Notes: generated by a model from the letters alone, not told the origin. A DNA stretch of 64,000 nt from Lantana camara (GCA_037501455.1 CM074856.1:16203001-16267000), one strand, 5' to 3'; numbered from the stretch's first letter, positions 38,670 to 49,727 are shown. Program-made: numbers and translations.

Positions 38670-39440
38670 GTATAAATTTGGCGATATGTAGTATAAGAAA
38701 ACGGAGATCGGGTATTTAATTGTCCATATGTCGTATAAAATCCTAAAAAGTATGCATTCGCTTTTTTCACCCCCATGAGTTGGAATTACATAACTTTCTT
38801 CATGTAGTATAAATTTGACGATATGTAGTATAAGAAATCAAAAATGATGTATCTAATTGCCCATATGTCGTAGAAAATCCTGAAAAGTATCAGGTTCACT
38901 TTTATCACCCCCATGAGTTGGAATTACACAACTTTCTTCATACAGTATAAATTTGGCGATATGTAGTATAAGAAAACGAAAATCAGGTATTTAATTGTCC
39001 ATATGTCGTATAAAATCCTGAAAAGTATGGATTCTTTTTTTTCACCCCCATGAGTTGGAATTACATAACTTTCTTCATGTAGTATAAATTTGACGATATG
39101 TAGTATAAGAAATCGAAAATGATGTATCTAATTTCCCATATGACGTAGAAAATCCTGAAAAGTATCAGGTTCACTTTTATCACCCTATGAGTTGGAATTA
39201 CACAACTTTCTTTAGAGAGTATAAATTTGGCGATAAGTAGTATAAGAAAACGAAAATCAGGTATTTAATTCTCCATATGTCGTATAAAATCCTGATAAAT
39301 ATGGATTCACTTTTTTCACCCCCATGAGTTGGAATTACATAACTTTCTTCATGTAGTATAAATTTGACGATATGTAGTATAAAATATCAAAAATGATGTA
39401 TCTAATTGCCCATATGTCGTAGAAAATCCTGAAAAGTATC
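38670..39440. repeat. 137-bp minisatellite, about 5.6 copies
   Basis: The line gtataaatttg(g/a)cgatatgtagtata recurs at 38670, 38807, 38945, 39082, 39219 and 39356. Units alternate between a 'ggcg' and a 'gacg' type, each pair also alternating tatttaattgtcc with tatctaatt.ccc, so there is a two-unit higher-order period of about 275 bp. A repeated cccccatgagttggaatta block is the most conserved part. It lies in the Pack-MULE carrier directly beside the LARD-like insertion. Confidence 0.92.
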
Positions 39441-39870
39441 AATTATATGGATCATTATCATTTACTATATTAGTCATTTGTATCAATTAGTATATTTTCA
39501 CACAACATATCATTTGTATCAATTAGTATATTTGATCATTTAGTATATTGTCACACAATCTTATAATGATCATTATCATTTACTATATTGATGATTTGTA
39601 TCAATTAGTATATTGCCACACAATATACCATTTGTATCAATTAGTATATTTGTTCATTTAGTATGTATCACTTAATATATTATCACACAATCTTATATTG
39701 ATCATTTGTATCAATTAATATATTGTCACACAACATATCATTTGTATTAATTAGTATTTTTGTTCATTTAATATGTATCATTTAGCATTTGATCACATAA
39801 TCTTATATTAATCATTCTCATTTACTATATTGATCACTTGTATCAATTAGTGTGTTTGATCATTTAGTAT
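39440..39870. repeat. AT-rich degenerate tandem repeat
   Basis: Many copies of tgtatcaattagtatatt, mixed with tcacacaa(c/t)at and tgatcattta lines, in irregular order. It bridges the 137-bp and 118-bp arrays. Its period is not regular enough to define by eye. Confidence 0.7.
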
Positions 39871-39888
39871 GTATGCATTGTTGACGTA

Positions 39889-40690
39889 GTATAAATTTGG
39901 TGAAATGTTGTATAAAAACGCTAGAATCACGTACTTAATTGTCCATATGTAGTATAAATTCGTAAAAAGTAAGTAGGAGATGGAATTACACATCATTGTT
40001 AACGTAGTATAAATTTGGTGAAATGTTGTATAAAAATGCTAGAATCACGTACTTAACTGTCCATATGTAGTATAAATTCGTGAAAAGTAAGTAGGAGATG
40101 GAATTACAAATCATTATTGACGTAGTATAAATTTGGTGAAATTTTGTATAAAAATGCTAGAATCACGTACTTAACTGTCCATATGTAGTATAAATTCGTG
40201 AAAAGTAAGTGGGAGATGGAATTACAAATCATTATTGATGTAGTATAAATTTGGTGAAATTTTGTATAAAAATGCTAGAATCACGTACTTAACTGTCCAT
40301 ATATAGTATAAATTCGTGAAAAGTAAGTAGGAGATGGAATTACACATCATTGTTGACGTAGTATAAATTTGGTGAAATGTTGTATAAAAATGATGGAATC
40401 ACGTACTTAATTGTCCATATGTAGTATAAATTCATGAAAAGTAAGTAGGAGATGGAATTACACATCATTGTTGACGTAGTATAAATTTGGTGAAATGTTG
40501 TATAAAAATGTTGGTATCACGTACTTAATTGTCCATATGTAGTATAAATTCATGAAAAGTAAGTAGGAGATGGAATTACACATCATTGTTGATGTAATAT
40601 AAATTTGGTGAAATATTGTATAAAAATACTGGAATCACGTACTTAATTGTCCATATGTAGTATAAAAATGGTAGAATCAGGTATTTAATC
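39889..40690. repeat. 118-bp minisatellite, about 7 copies
   Basis: gtataaatttggtgaaat recurs every 118 bp at 39889, 40007, 40125, 40243, 40361, 40479 and 40597. Each unit also contains agaatcacgtacttaa.tgtccatatgtagtataaatt and taggagatggaatta. Copies are more uniform than those of the 137-bp array. The shared gtataaatttgg, tccatatgt.gtataaa and tggaatta blocks show that both arrays come from one ancestral monomer. Confidence 0.93.
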
Positions 40691-40908
40691 AAGTATAACC
40701 AGTACCAATCCATTCCAACAAATACCAGACAACACAAATGAAGAAAAAATTACGATTGTACATAAACACTAGGCAACAAGTACGCAATAGATATAACAAG
40801 GTTCATTCAAGTCCAACAAACTAAACTACACAGATTGTTCATAAAGTGTACAAACTAATACAAATTGCAGAACATGGAAAATTAAGATTAAAGGGGCTGT
40901 TTTGTAGA

Positions 40909-41725
40909 TCATGGAACATTATGATTCAAATGGCTGTTTGCAGCCACGTAGATTGTGACTCTTTTGCTTGCACTGTGAACATGTAAGATCCCATAGGAAT
41001 CACGAAGAATAACTCCAATTAGCGAAGGTGTCAATCCCTTTTTCGTGAACTTGCAGATGTTCTCTTCAACTTGAAAAGGGAGTAAATACATAAAAATCAA
41101 GAAAGTAAAAAAATAAAATTCGATCCAAATAAAGAGCAATACAAAAAGAGGCATCAAATACAATTACAACAGTTTGATATATGATAAACTAAGTGCATTC
41201 CAAATCTCCAACATTAATTTAGTTGTTTCTCGGGGCATCTTAATCCATTAATACCATCATATTGAATCAAATAATGAAGCAAACTCGTCCTCAATCTCCC
41301 AACCTATAAGCCATCATCAAGTTAAGCAAATAAACTCAGATCGTGAAAAAGAAATGAAAAATAAACATCATAGTTACACAAAGCCAGAACACGATGAAAT
41401 CCAACCAGGAAAACAGGAGCAATAAGAAATTCATCACAGTAACTAGTTACAACTGGATTAACAGGTGATCTTAGCAAACGTATTCCATTAACCCAACAAC
41501 AAAATAGACAATCAACACATTGATTAAAGAAATTGACATATCAAACGTAAGCTGCATGTGCATAGCAAGCGACTCGTGAAAACCTCATTCACCACTCATT
41601 TAATTAAGGTAACAATGCAATTGTAATTCTTAAATTCTGCAATCAAACGTACTTCCTGAGAAGAGATCTTAAGCCAGCTGGGTGGAGTCCTCTTGTATGG
41701 AAGCACAAAAGCTAAAATACCCTTT
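40909..41725 (-). pseudogene. RPS13: Captured fragment of the 40S ribosomal protein S13 (uS15) gene
   Basis: On the minus strand an exon-like piece at 41725..41653 reads LPYKRTPPSWLKISSQE after a degraded KGI-type lead. It is followed by a GT at 41652..41651. After 582 bp a second piece from 41070 reads [19 protein letters not shown] then VILRDSYGI. These are consecutive, highly conserved parts of cytosolic ribosomal protein S13. The second piece's acceptor is damaged (caa where cag is expected). Homology fades after about 38 codons (about 40955), although the frame stays open to 40909. The N-terminal exon (MGRMHSRG) and the C-terminal two thirds of the protein are missing. Because the intron is retained, this is a captured genomic fragment, not a retrocopy. 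It is not a working ribosomal gene. Confidence 0.85.
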
Positions 41726-42280
41726 CTGCATCATCCAAAACATTTGATTCTTTCTGGGCAATTATGTTTTCCACACCCAATTCCACTTGGTACTCTCTGA
41801 TGGAAGTGAAGAATCCTGAATAAGCAGTTTATAGGCTGAGCTATAAAACCAAATTGCACGAGAAAGAACAAAGAACAACAAAAACCTATTTTAGAAATAT
41901 CATTCAACATGCACAATCAAGCAAAAACAAAACTGAAATAAAAAAAGATTAAATCTTTCTTTACCTCTTGGCGAATTTTGAGATCCGAGAAAGACGGGCT
42001 TGCAATTGGCACAAGACCAGATCCTTGAGAGAACTACGAAATTTAGAATCAACCCTAAGCAATAGAGAAAAAGAATGAAGTTGCTTGAGGTTAGAGACCA
42101 TCGGAGTGAAAACTCAGTTCTGGAGTTCGTCAGAGAGAGATTTCGACGCCCGATTTTTGCTGTCAATTTCTGCCGCCGATTCACTTGAACAACTAACAAC
42201 AATCCCTATCGAGATGTATATGATAGAGGGAAGAAGAATGTTATTTCTTGAGGAAATATCCCACCGTTGTTGGCTATGAG
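41726..42280. other. Pack-MULE right interior, unidentified
   Basis: On the minus strand this looks like a gene 5' region (TC-rich stretches, cttagggtt), with frames of 83 to 100 codons at 41900..42365 and a GT donor-like aagaggtaaag near 41960. I do not recognise the peptide. It may be a further captured 5' UTR/exon or ordinary Pack-MULE subterminal DNA. Confidence 0.4.
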
Positions 42281-42314
42281 TTGTCGTCGACGGATTAGGA
42301 CGGTGCCATGGCCG

Positions 42315-43126
42315 TGATGGGGTCAAAATACGATCGTCCCACGTTAGGACACGTGGCATCACCAAGATGATGACATCTGTCTCTCCAAAGCTGCACCCAT
42401 CAGCGTGACGAGCGCTAAGTGCAACGAGCGCAATCCTTCTTCAGGAGTTAAGCCCAACGAACGCTGTCACTCCACGAGCGTCCTACATGCTAAATGATGG
42501 GCACGTCCACATGCCAAAGGAGCCCTCTTCGAGCGTCACACTCCCTCAGAGTGGCCTCCCCTTTGGCTCGTCACTTGAACTGGAGCCTTCATCCCCCTCA
42601 GCGGATATCTTGGCCTCCAATACTCCAGGTTGTCACGAGCGCGCTCTTAAGCCCTCGTCACCAACCACCCAAATGGCTCTCTGACACAACGTACATGCCC
42701 GCGCACCTGCCACTGTTGCCAACACCAACTTTTAGCCGCTTTTGCAGAAGATTCCTCCTAGGTTTCTCTCTCATGGCGCCACGTGTTAGGGCAACATTCG
42801 GCCAGGACCACTTGAGGCAAATGACCAAAGGGCCCTTGACCCTCAACTATAAATAGCTAAAGTCATCTTCTACATTGGTGAGCATTCTTCATCACTGCAA
42901 CTGTGACTGAACTTACATTTCTTCATACCTTGAACTGACTTGAGCGTCGGAGAGCCAAACTGGGTATCACCCCCAGTTCCCCCAGTTTGGCCTTCTGACT
43001 TTTCTTGTGCTTGTCCCAACAGGTAGAACCCCATTCTCATTTCCGGCGAAGCTCCGGTGGTTTCCTCCACAAAATACAAATCGTAAAGTGATCGGATTCG
43101 GACCTTCACCTTTCTGAACCCCATCA
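42315..43126 (+). repeat. 5' LTR of the gypsy element (812 bp)
   Basis: Begins TGATGGGG and ends CCCCATCA, perfect 8-bp inverted termini. It differs from the 3' LTR at three sites by eye: cgaacg/cgagcg, gagcctt/gagcttt and gccaaca/gccagca, all transitions. Confidence 0.96.
42848..42856 (+). promoter_or_regulatory. TATA box of the 5' LTR
   Basis: TATAAATAG in the ctcaactataaatagc context shared with the solo LTRs at 12236 and 21291. It is positioned to start the genomic RNA about 250 bp before the LTR end. The same box is at 54597..54605 in the 3' LTR. Confidence 0.75.
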
Positions 43127-43130
43127 TTTT

Positions 43131-43148
43131 TGGCGCCGTCTGTGGGAA
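43131..43148 (+). other. Primer-binding site of the gypsy element
   Basis: TGGCGCCGTCTGTGGGAA, 4 nt after the 5' LTR. The TGGCGCCGT start fits the 3' end of a plant tRNA such as tRNA-Asp. Which tRNA is used is an inference, because the 3' half of the site does not match a tRNA-Asp complement as I remember it. Confidence 0.75.
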
Positions 43149-43217
43149 ACCAGTCCTCCATCTTCTTCCTTTCTTTTTGTTGGTAGAAAAGCAAGCACAC
43201 CCTTACCTTCAACAGTC

Positions 43218-46200
43218 ATGGTTGCTACGAGATCTGGAGCTGTGGGAGGAGGAGATAACGCCTCCCAGGATGCAAATATCATTATTCCCTCCACCGCTAC
43301 TGGTGGAGCCCTGCCTCCATCCGCCGCCGCTGGTGGAGCACCTCCCGCAGCAGGAGTGATTCCGCAAGCAGAGTCTTCCGTACCTCCACCTGCACCGCCG
43401 GTATTACCGACTCCTGCTGCCGCCGGAGGAGTCTCTATCTCTGCTCCTCCGCAACATGCTCAGAACCCCTGGGTCCATCCCCAGGTGATTCCCGGAATAC
43501 AGGGCTACATGATGCCCCCACCTGGATACACCCTCACTCCGTCTGTTATGATACCGCCGGTCCAGCCGTATCATGTAGGCCAGATCCAGCTCCCGGTGGT
43601 GGTCCCCAGGGAGATCGAAGGAGTGGAGTTACCTCCACTGACCACCCAACAGTTGAGGGCTCTCTATGCCCAGTGTGAGGTTCAGGCGGCTCAGGGGGCA
43701 TGGGAAAGGTTCCATTCCATGTACTTTCCCTCTGGGCAGGCCACTCAAATCGCAGCCCCTTTGGGCGGACAACAGAACTTTCCCCTCAGAGAAGCCCAGG
43801 CTGTCCTGAGGGCACAACCACCACCACCACCAGCCAGAGAAGTGCCCCAGCAGGAGGGCAACGAGCGTCCCTCCGTAGGTAGGAACAAAGAGCCCACAGA
43901 ACGGGTAAATGATAATGAAGGGGACTCTCATGTCTCCAGGAGGAGCTCACGAGCCCCCAGGCACGGAGACAAGCAAGTAGACGTAAATCCTGACATCCTC
44001 GCGGCTGTGCAAGACCAGCTGCAGGGTCTAAAGGATATTGTGGGGCAGCTCTCACGAGGGCGCTCAACTCAGATCTCCCCTAGTCGGGATGAACGGGTTG
44101 ACGCCAGAAGCACCCGTACCAAGGACCCACTACCAAAGGTCCCCCGCCGCAAGGAGCCGGAGGAAAACTTCAGCACGTATGAGTACCACCCACTGGCGAG
44201 GGGTTCACCCCTCGTGGAAGAAGTCCTGATGGCCCAAGCAGGCATGGCCAAAATCCCCACTTCCATCAACCGTTACGACGGGACAACTGATCCAGCTGAA
44301 CACTTGGATCACTTTTTGCATCTTATGCACCTTTACGAGCATTCCAGCAACTATTGGGCGAAAGTCTTCGTCACTTCCTTGGTAGGAATGGCTCAAGAGT
44401 GGTACAAGCGACTGCCGCCGCGCTCGATTCACTCATATGAAGAGCTGGCTAATGCTTTCCTCAACCACTTCAATTCCTTGAAAGCGCCAGTCACCGCACC
44501 TACTGCCTTGTACAACGTGGTGCAAGGCAAGAGCGAATCTCTGCGCTCGTTCTTTGCCCGCTTCAACAAGGAGATCCTACAGGTGGAGAGGCCTTCCATG
44601 GATTTCTTGATCCCAGTGCTCTTTCAGGCTGTGGATCATAAGCAATATGTGAGCAAGAAATTTGCTGATGCCATTGTGGAAAGGAGGCCAGGGACCCTCA
44701 TGGCCTTGAGAGAGGTTGCCGAGCCGTTCTTCGTGCTCAAAGACATGTATGGGACGAATGGTCCCCGGAATCACAGCCCGGCCAGGAACGAGCGACCTCA
44801 TCACGAGCGGGGACGGGACGTGGCCATCAAGAAGGAGCGCCCTCAAGAGCGCAGGAGGTCGCCACCACCCCCTCGTCGATTCGAGCGAATTCCGCTCACC
44901 AGGCCAAATTCAGAAGTCTACAACCTCTCAGATAAAAAGCTCTTTAAGAGACCTATCAAAATGAGAGAAACAGACTCGCTCAGGCGCTCGAACAAATACT
45001 GCGCTTTCCACAAGCAGAGGGGGCACGACACAGATGAGTGCAGACAGTTGGAAGCTGAAATTCAGAGGCTCGTCGCAGGGGGCCACCTGAAGGAGTTTGT
45101 CCGGGTGCTTGAGCGTTACGATGAACGCTGCAACGAGCGTGCTGGGGGAAGAAGGAGAAGTCCGTCCCGTTCAAAGAGCCCAAGGGGTAGGGGACCCCCT
45201 GAAAGCAGCAGCAGCCGCCGGGGCAATAAAGGAAAGGCCCCTGAGCAAGAAAACGAACCTTTCGCAGTCATAAATATGATTGCAGGGGGCTCGTCAGGAG
45301 GGGATTCAAACGCCTCCCGACGGAGGTTCGTCCGGAGCTACAACCAACGCCCAGCAGTACCCAAACCTATCTATGCCATCCAGAGATCAAGCGCTCAAAG
45401 GTCACGAGAAAATGATGTAATAGGCTTTGATGATAGGGATTTAGAACATATTGTAACGCCCCATGGGGAGGGTATAACCTCAGATTGCCCCATGGTGGTT
45501 AGTTTAGATGTTCATAATCATGTTGTAAAAAGGGTATTGGTGGATAGTGGAAGCTCCGTTAATGTTTTGCCTTATTCTACATTCTTAAAGATGAAGGTTG
45601 ATCTTCCGCTCGAGCCTCTCAAAACGGCCCTTATTGGCTTTGGAGGCTCGGAAGTTGTCCCACGAGGGCAAATACGCCTAGCTACTTCGTTCGGCCGAGC
45701 CCCTCAGCGCAAAACACTCTTGGTAACGTACGCGGTGGTGGAGATTGACATTCCATATAACATCATAGTTGGGCGCCCTGCCCTCGTGGATTTCAAAGCC
45801 ATCATCTCCACCTACCACCAGAAGATTAAATTCCCTACTTCCGAGGGCGTGGGAGAAGTACTGTGCAATGTGCGAGAGGCTTGGGAATGTTACATGCTGT
45901 CCCTCAGAAAGCCAAAAGCGGAGAAAACCTTCCAAATGGGTTCCACCAAAAAATCAGTGGACTTCCCCAACCTAGATGAGGACAACCCAGCACGGAAGAG
46001 GGCGAAATTAAACAAGAAGAAGAACAAAAAGAAGAGGGGAAACAACGAGGAGAATCCCCTCGAAAGTGTACCGCCAGGAACCGTTGGGGGATCATCCTCA
46101 GAAAGAGACGAGCCGGGAAAGGGTGAACCAGCACCCGGGGACCGTTTGACAGGAAAGAAGAGGGTGCTCGAACTTCCTCGCCCTGAGGTAAGGATCGAAC

Positions 46201-49200
46201 CCTCAGAAAAGTTCCTTACCATTGAGCTGGAACCCGGAAACAAGGATAAGACTACACAGATAGGTTCAAACCTCTCAGGGCCTTCTCAGATCATGATGAT
46301 TGATTTTCTAAGGGAAAACAAGGATGTATTTGCGTGGAAAGCCTCTGACCTCACAGGGATTGACCCGAGCGTCATTGTCCATAGGCTTAATGTGGATCCC
46401 TCTTTCAAACCCATCAAGCAGAAAAAGCGGGATGTACATGGCTTTCGGAAAAAGGTCATTGAAGAGGAAGTTAATAAACTCCTGGAGGCTCAATATATCG
46501 AGCCCATCTTGTATCCGGAGTGGCTGTGCAACGTCGTCTTGGTGCCCAAGAGCGCGAATAAGTGGCGCATGTGCAACGATTTCACTGATCTCAACAAAGC
46601 CTGCCCTAAAGATCCTTACCCGCTGCCCCGGATTGATCAATTGGTGGATTCGGCCGCTGGCTGCGAGCTCATGAGCATGATGGACGCTTTCCAGGGATAT
46701 TATCAGATCTTTATGGCCCCGGAAGATCGCCCCAAAACCTCGTTCGTTGTCCATCTGGGGGTATATTGCTTCTTAGTCATGCCTTTCGGACTGAAGAACG
46801 CCGGAGCTACGTATCAGCGGCTCGTTAACAAGATGTTTGAAAAGGAAATTGGTAAGTCCATGGAGGTTTACGTGGATGATATGATTGTCAAAAGCGAGCG
46901 CCAGGATTCCCACTTGGAAGATCTCAAGCGCACTTTTTCAATCTTGCGTCAGTATGGGATGAAGTTGAACCCTTCAAAGTGCACCTTTGGAGTACAAGGG
47001 GGAAAGTTCCTAGGGTACATGGTCAGTCAGAGGGGAATTGAGGCCAATCCGGAGAAGATCAAGGCTATTTTGGAGATCCCTTCCCCTCGAAATCTGCGGG
47101 AAGTGCAAGTCCTAGTAGGCAAAATCATCTCGTTGAACAGATTTACTTCGCGCTCGGCGGACAGGAACCTTCCCTTCTTCAAAATTTTGAGGAACGCACG
47201 TAACTTTGCTTGGACAGAGGAATGCGAAAGGGCGCTGCAGGATATGAAGGCTTACTTATCGAGCGCACCACTGCTGACTAAGCCCGTCGAAGGTGAGAGC
47301 TTATTTATGTATCTTTCTGTTTCTTCCGAAGCCACAAGCGCTGTTCTGGTCGCTGTACGGGAGCGGAAACATTTGCCTGTCTATTATCTGAGCAAAACGT
47401 TGCAAGGAGCTGAAAAGAAGTATTTGGAGATTGAAAAATTCGCGTTGGCTCTTGTCAACGCCTCAAGAAGGCTAAGGCCTTACTTTCAAGCGCACTCCAT
47501 AACGGTTCTCACCGACCAACCCTTGAGGCAAGTATTGTCCAAGCCCGATGTGTCTGGGAGATTAATCAAGTGGGCCATCGAATTGAGCCAGTTCGACTTA
47601 TGTTTCGAGCCCAGGACCGCGGTACAGGCACAGGTTGTAGCTGATTTATTGGCCGAACGCTATGGTTTAGAGCCCGCCGTTGCGGATAATGAGGGGTTAT
47701 GGGTCCTGCACACAGATGGTTCCTCAACCTCTCAAGGGGGAGGAGTAGGAGTGGCCCTCAGAAACCCCGATGGGATTGAGCTGGACTTTGCAATCAAGCT
47801 GGATTTCCAAGTCACTAATAATGAAGCAGAATATGAAGCCCTCGTGCAAGGATTGAATATTGCTTTTCAGAATGGAGCTTCCAGAATCACCGCTTATGTG
47901 GATTCACAGTTAATAGCGAGCCAGATTGAAGGAACTTATGAGGCTCGAGAAACCACCATGGTACAGTACCTATGTAAAGCCAGAGAAATCATTGGGAAGT
48001 TCAAGGAATTTCATCTACTTCAAGTGCCGCGAGGAGAAAACGAGCGTGCGGACGCTCTGTCAAAGTTTGCTTCAGCTTTAGAGGGCACTTCCGAACGTTC
48101 TGTTACGTTCCTTAGAACTGAGGAACCTTTGATCAAGGAAAAGGTCGCCACCAAGATGATCGCCATGATTGATCCAAACGAGCCCTGTTGGCTTGACGAC
48201 GTCGTCATTTTCCTTAGGGATGGAATCACTCCCACTGACAAGGTGGAAGCTAGGAAAGTCCAAAGTAAGGCCCCTCGTTTCGCTTTGGATCCCGAGGGGA
48301 GGTTGTTCAAGAAATCATTTCAAGGACCCCCAATGAGATGCCTGAGGCCCTCACAAGCGAAGGAGACGCTCGAACTCATCCACAATGGAAGCTGTGGGAA
48401 TCATTCCGGAGGGCGTATCCTGGCAAAGAAGGTTCTGAGAAGTGGGTTTTATTGGCCTACAGTTCTCCAAGATGCCATCGAATTTTCGAGGAAGTGTCCC
48501 AAATGCCAATTCCATTCAAATCTCCCTCAATTGCCAGCAGCACAGATGATCCCAATAGACGTCTCTTGGCCTTTTGACCAGTGGGGAATAGACATCGTGG
48601 GCCCCTTGCCCATGGCTGCGGGACAAAAGAAGTTTGTCATTTTAGCCGTCGACTACTTCACCAAGTGGGCCGAGGCCGAAGCTGTTGCAAAAATCACTTT
48701 CAGGGTTGTGAGGGACTTCATTTGGAAGAACATCATTTGCAGGTACGGCATACCGAGGGTGCTCATTTCTGACAACGAATCCCAGTTCATAGCTGCTGAC
48801 ACACGAGAATGGTGTTCTGAGTTGGGGATCGAGCAGCGATTTACCTCTGTAGGACATCCTCAAGCCAATGGGCAAGCAGAAGTTACAAATAGGATCATCT
48901 TGCAACATCTGAAAACCATGCTTGAGAGCAAGAAAAGTGAATGGGCTGAGGAGCTGCAAGGAGCGCTTTGGGCTTATCGCACCACCCCACGAACGGCCAC
49001 TGGAGAAACTCCTTACGCGCTCGTTTATGGATCAGAAGCAATGATACCCGCGGAGATATTAAATGAATCCGCTCGTGTCGGCTATTTCGAGCCTCAGCTC
49101 AACGATGGCAACAGAAGCTTGGAGTTGGATTTGCTGGATGAAAGGAGAGACAAAGCGTGGGCTAAGATCCACCACTATAAAGCCTCTGTAGCCCAACAAT

Positions 49201-49418
49201 ACAACAAGCGTGTGAAGGAAAGAACTTTCCAGTTGGGAGACTTGGTCTTAAAGAAAGTGGAAGTATCCAGGCACGTGGGCAAATTGGACCCCAATTGGGA
49301 AGGCCCATTCAAGGTCGTACAACTCAGAGCTAACAACACTTACATCCTGGAGACACTTCAAGGTGAGCGCTTGCCTCGCCCTTGGAACGCATGTAACCTC
49401 CGGCGGTTTTATGTTTAA
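43218..49418 (+). CDS. Gag-pol polyprotein of the Tat-lineage gypsy element
   Basis: A single open frame of 2066 codons. Proline- and alanine-rich N-terminus; gag core at about 353..420 (WYKRLPP motif); a modified zinc knuckle CAFHKQRGHDTDEC near 595; aspartic protease with LVDSGSSVNVL near 775; reverse transcriptase from about 1130 with MPFGLKNAGATYQR and active-site YVDD at 1218..1221; first RNase H about 1360..1435; a second, archaeal-like RNase H about 1495..1615 (HTDGSS, NNEAEYEAL, ADALSKFAS); integrase with an HHCC finger about 1720..1765, then catalytic D in WGIDIVG, D in SDNESQF and E in NGQAEVTNR. All catalytic acids are present. The start is the first Met, 92 nt after the LTR. There is no frameshift between gag and pol, so one polyprotein would be cut by its protease. 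The middle of integrase has S-D-N-E where G usually follows N. Confidence 0.95.
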   Translation: MVATRSGAVGGGDNASQDANIIIPSTATGGALPPSAAAGGAPPAAGVIPQAESSVPPPAPPVLPTPAAAGGVSISAPPQHAQNPWVHPQVIPGIQGYMMPPPGYTLTPSVMIPPVQPYHVGQIQLPVVVPREIEGVELPPLTTQQLRALYAQCEVQAAQGAWERFHSMYFPSGQATQIAAPLGGQQNFPLREAQAVLRAQPPPPPAREVPQQEGNERPSVGRNKEPTERVNDNEGDSHVSRRSSRAPRHGDKQVDVNPDILAAVQDQLQGLKDIVGQLSRGRSTQISPSRDERVDARSTRTKDPLPKVPRRKEPEENFSTYEYHPLARGSPLVEEVLMAQAGMAKIPTSINRYDGTTDPAEHLDHFLHLMHLYEHSSNYWAKVFVTSLVGMAQEWYKRLPPRSIHSYEELANAFLNHFNSLKAPVTAPTALYNVVQGKSESLRSFFARFNKEILQVERPSMDFLIPVLFQAVDHKQYVSKKFADAIVERRPGTLMALREVAEPFFVLKDMYGTNGPRNHSPARNERPHHERGRDVAIKKERPQERRRSPPPPRRFERIPLTRPNSEVYNLSDKKLFKRPIKMRETDSLRRSNKYCAFHKQRGHDTDECRQLEAEIQRLVAGGHLKEFVRVLERYDERCNERAGGRRRSPSRSKSPRGRGPPESSSSRRGNKGKAPEQENEPFAVINMIAGGSSGGDSNASRRRFVRSYNQRPAVPKPIYAIQRSSAQRSRENDVIGFDDRDLEHIVTPHGEGITSDCPMVVSLDVHNHVVKRVLVDSGSSVNVLPYSTFLKMKVDLPLEPLKTALIGFGGSEVVPRGQIRLATSFGRAPQRKTLLVTYAVVEIDIPYNIIVGRPALVDFKAIISTYHQKIKFPTSEGVGEVLCNVREAWECYMLSLRKPKAEKTFQMGSTKKSVDFPNLDEDNPARKRAKLNKKKNKKKRGNNEENPLESVPPGTVGGSSSERDEPGKGEPAPGDRLTGKKRVLELPRPEVRIEPSEKFLTIELEPGNKDKTTQIGSNLSGPSQIMMIDFLRENKDVFAWKASDLTGIDPSVIVHRLNVDPSFKPIKQKKRDVHGFRKKVIEEEVNKLLEAQYIEPILYPEWLCNVVLVPKSANKWRMCNDFTDLNKACPKDPYPLPRIDQLVDSAAGCELMSMMDAFQGYYQIFMAPEDRPKTSFVVHLGVYCFLVMPFGLKNAGATYQRLVNKMFEKEIGKSMEVYVDDMIVKSERQDSHLEDLKRTFSILRQYGMKLNPSKCTFGVQGGKFLGYMVSQRGIEANPEKIKAILEIPSPRNLREVQVLVGKIISLNRFTSRSADRNLPFFKILRNARNFAWTEECERALQDMKAYLSSAPLLTKPVEGESLFMYLSVSSEATSAVLVAVRERKHLPVYYLSKTLQGAEKKYLEIEKFALALVNASRRLRPYFQAHSITVLTDQPLRQVLSKPDVSGRLIKWAIELSQFDLCFEPRTAVQAQVVADLLAERYGLEPAVADNEGLWVLHTDGSSTSQGGGVGVALRNPDGIELDFAIKLDFQVTNNEAEYEALVQGLNIAFQNGASRITAYVDSQLIASQIEGTYEARETTMVQYLCKAREIIGKFKEFHLLQVPRGENERADALSKFASALEGTSERSVTFLRTEEPLIKEKVATKMIAMIDPNEPCWLDDVVIFLRDGITPTDKVEARKVQSKAPRFALDPEGRLFKKSFQGPPMRCLRPSQAKETLELIHNGSCGNHSGGRILAKKVLRSGFYWPTVLQDAIEFSRKCPKCQFHSNLPQLPAAQMIPIDVSWPFDQWGIDIVGPLPMAAGQKKFVILAVDYFTKWAEAEAVAKITFRVVRDFIWKNIICRYGIPRVLISDNESQFIAADTREWCSELGIEQRFTSVGHPQANGQAEVTNRIILQHLKTMLESKKSEWAEELQGALWAYRTTPRTATGETPYALVYGSEAMIPAEILNESARVGYFEPQLNDGNRSLELDLLDERRDKAWAKIHHYKASVAQQYNKRVKERTFQLGDLVLKKVEVSRHVGKLDPNWEGPFKVVQLRANNTYILETLQGERLPRPWNACNLRRFYV

Positions 49419-49727
49419 AGGCTCTTTGCAAACCCTGATGTAACAACCCTCTTTGACGGGTTCTATGTACTTCCAAACACAAGTAAGCGGTAACATAATC
49501 TTTTTAATTTCTTTAATATTCCTGTTTCTTTGGTTGCTTGAATGAATAAGTCCCACGTCCCTCGTCTTTGCGAGCGTGGTTGGCAACTCATTCCAATATG
49601 TATGCTGTTATCTCGTATGGGTTACGCTTGCCAGCACTCTACTCCGGATGGGGGGACGCCCTCATAAGGATAGACTGGTTACGCTCACAACCAATTAGGC
49701 AAGTTGGAAGAAGATTATGAAGAAAAT

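Noticed and set aside
38670..40690. CRISPR-like appearance of the repeats
   Set aside because: Whole units repeat without unique spacers, the periods are 137 and 118 bp, and the DNA is plant nuclear.
43629..44067. Minus-strand frames of 93-100 codons opposite gag
   Set aside because: Shadows of the strongly supported gag-pol frame; tryptophan/valine-rich from reverse-complemented proline codons.
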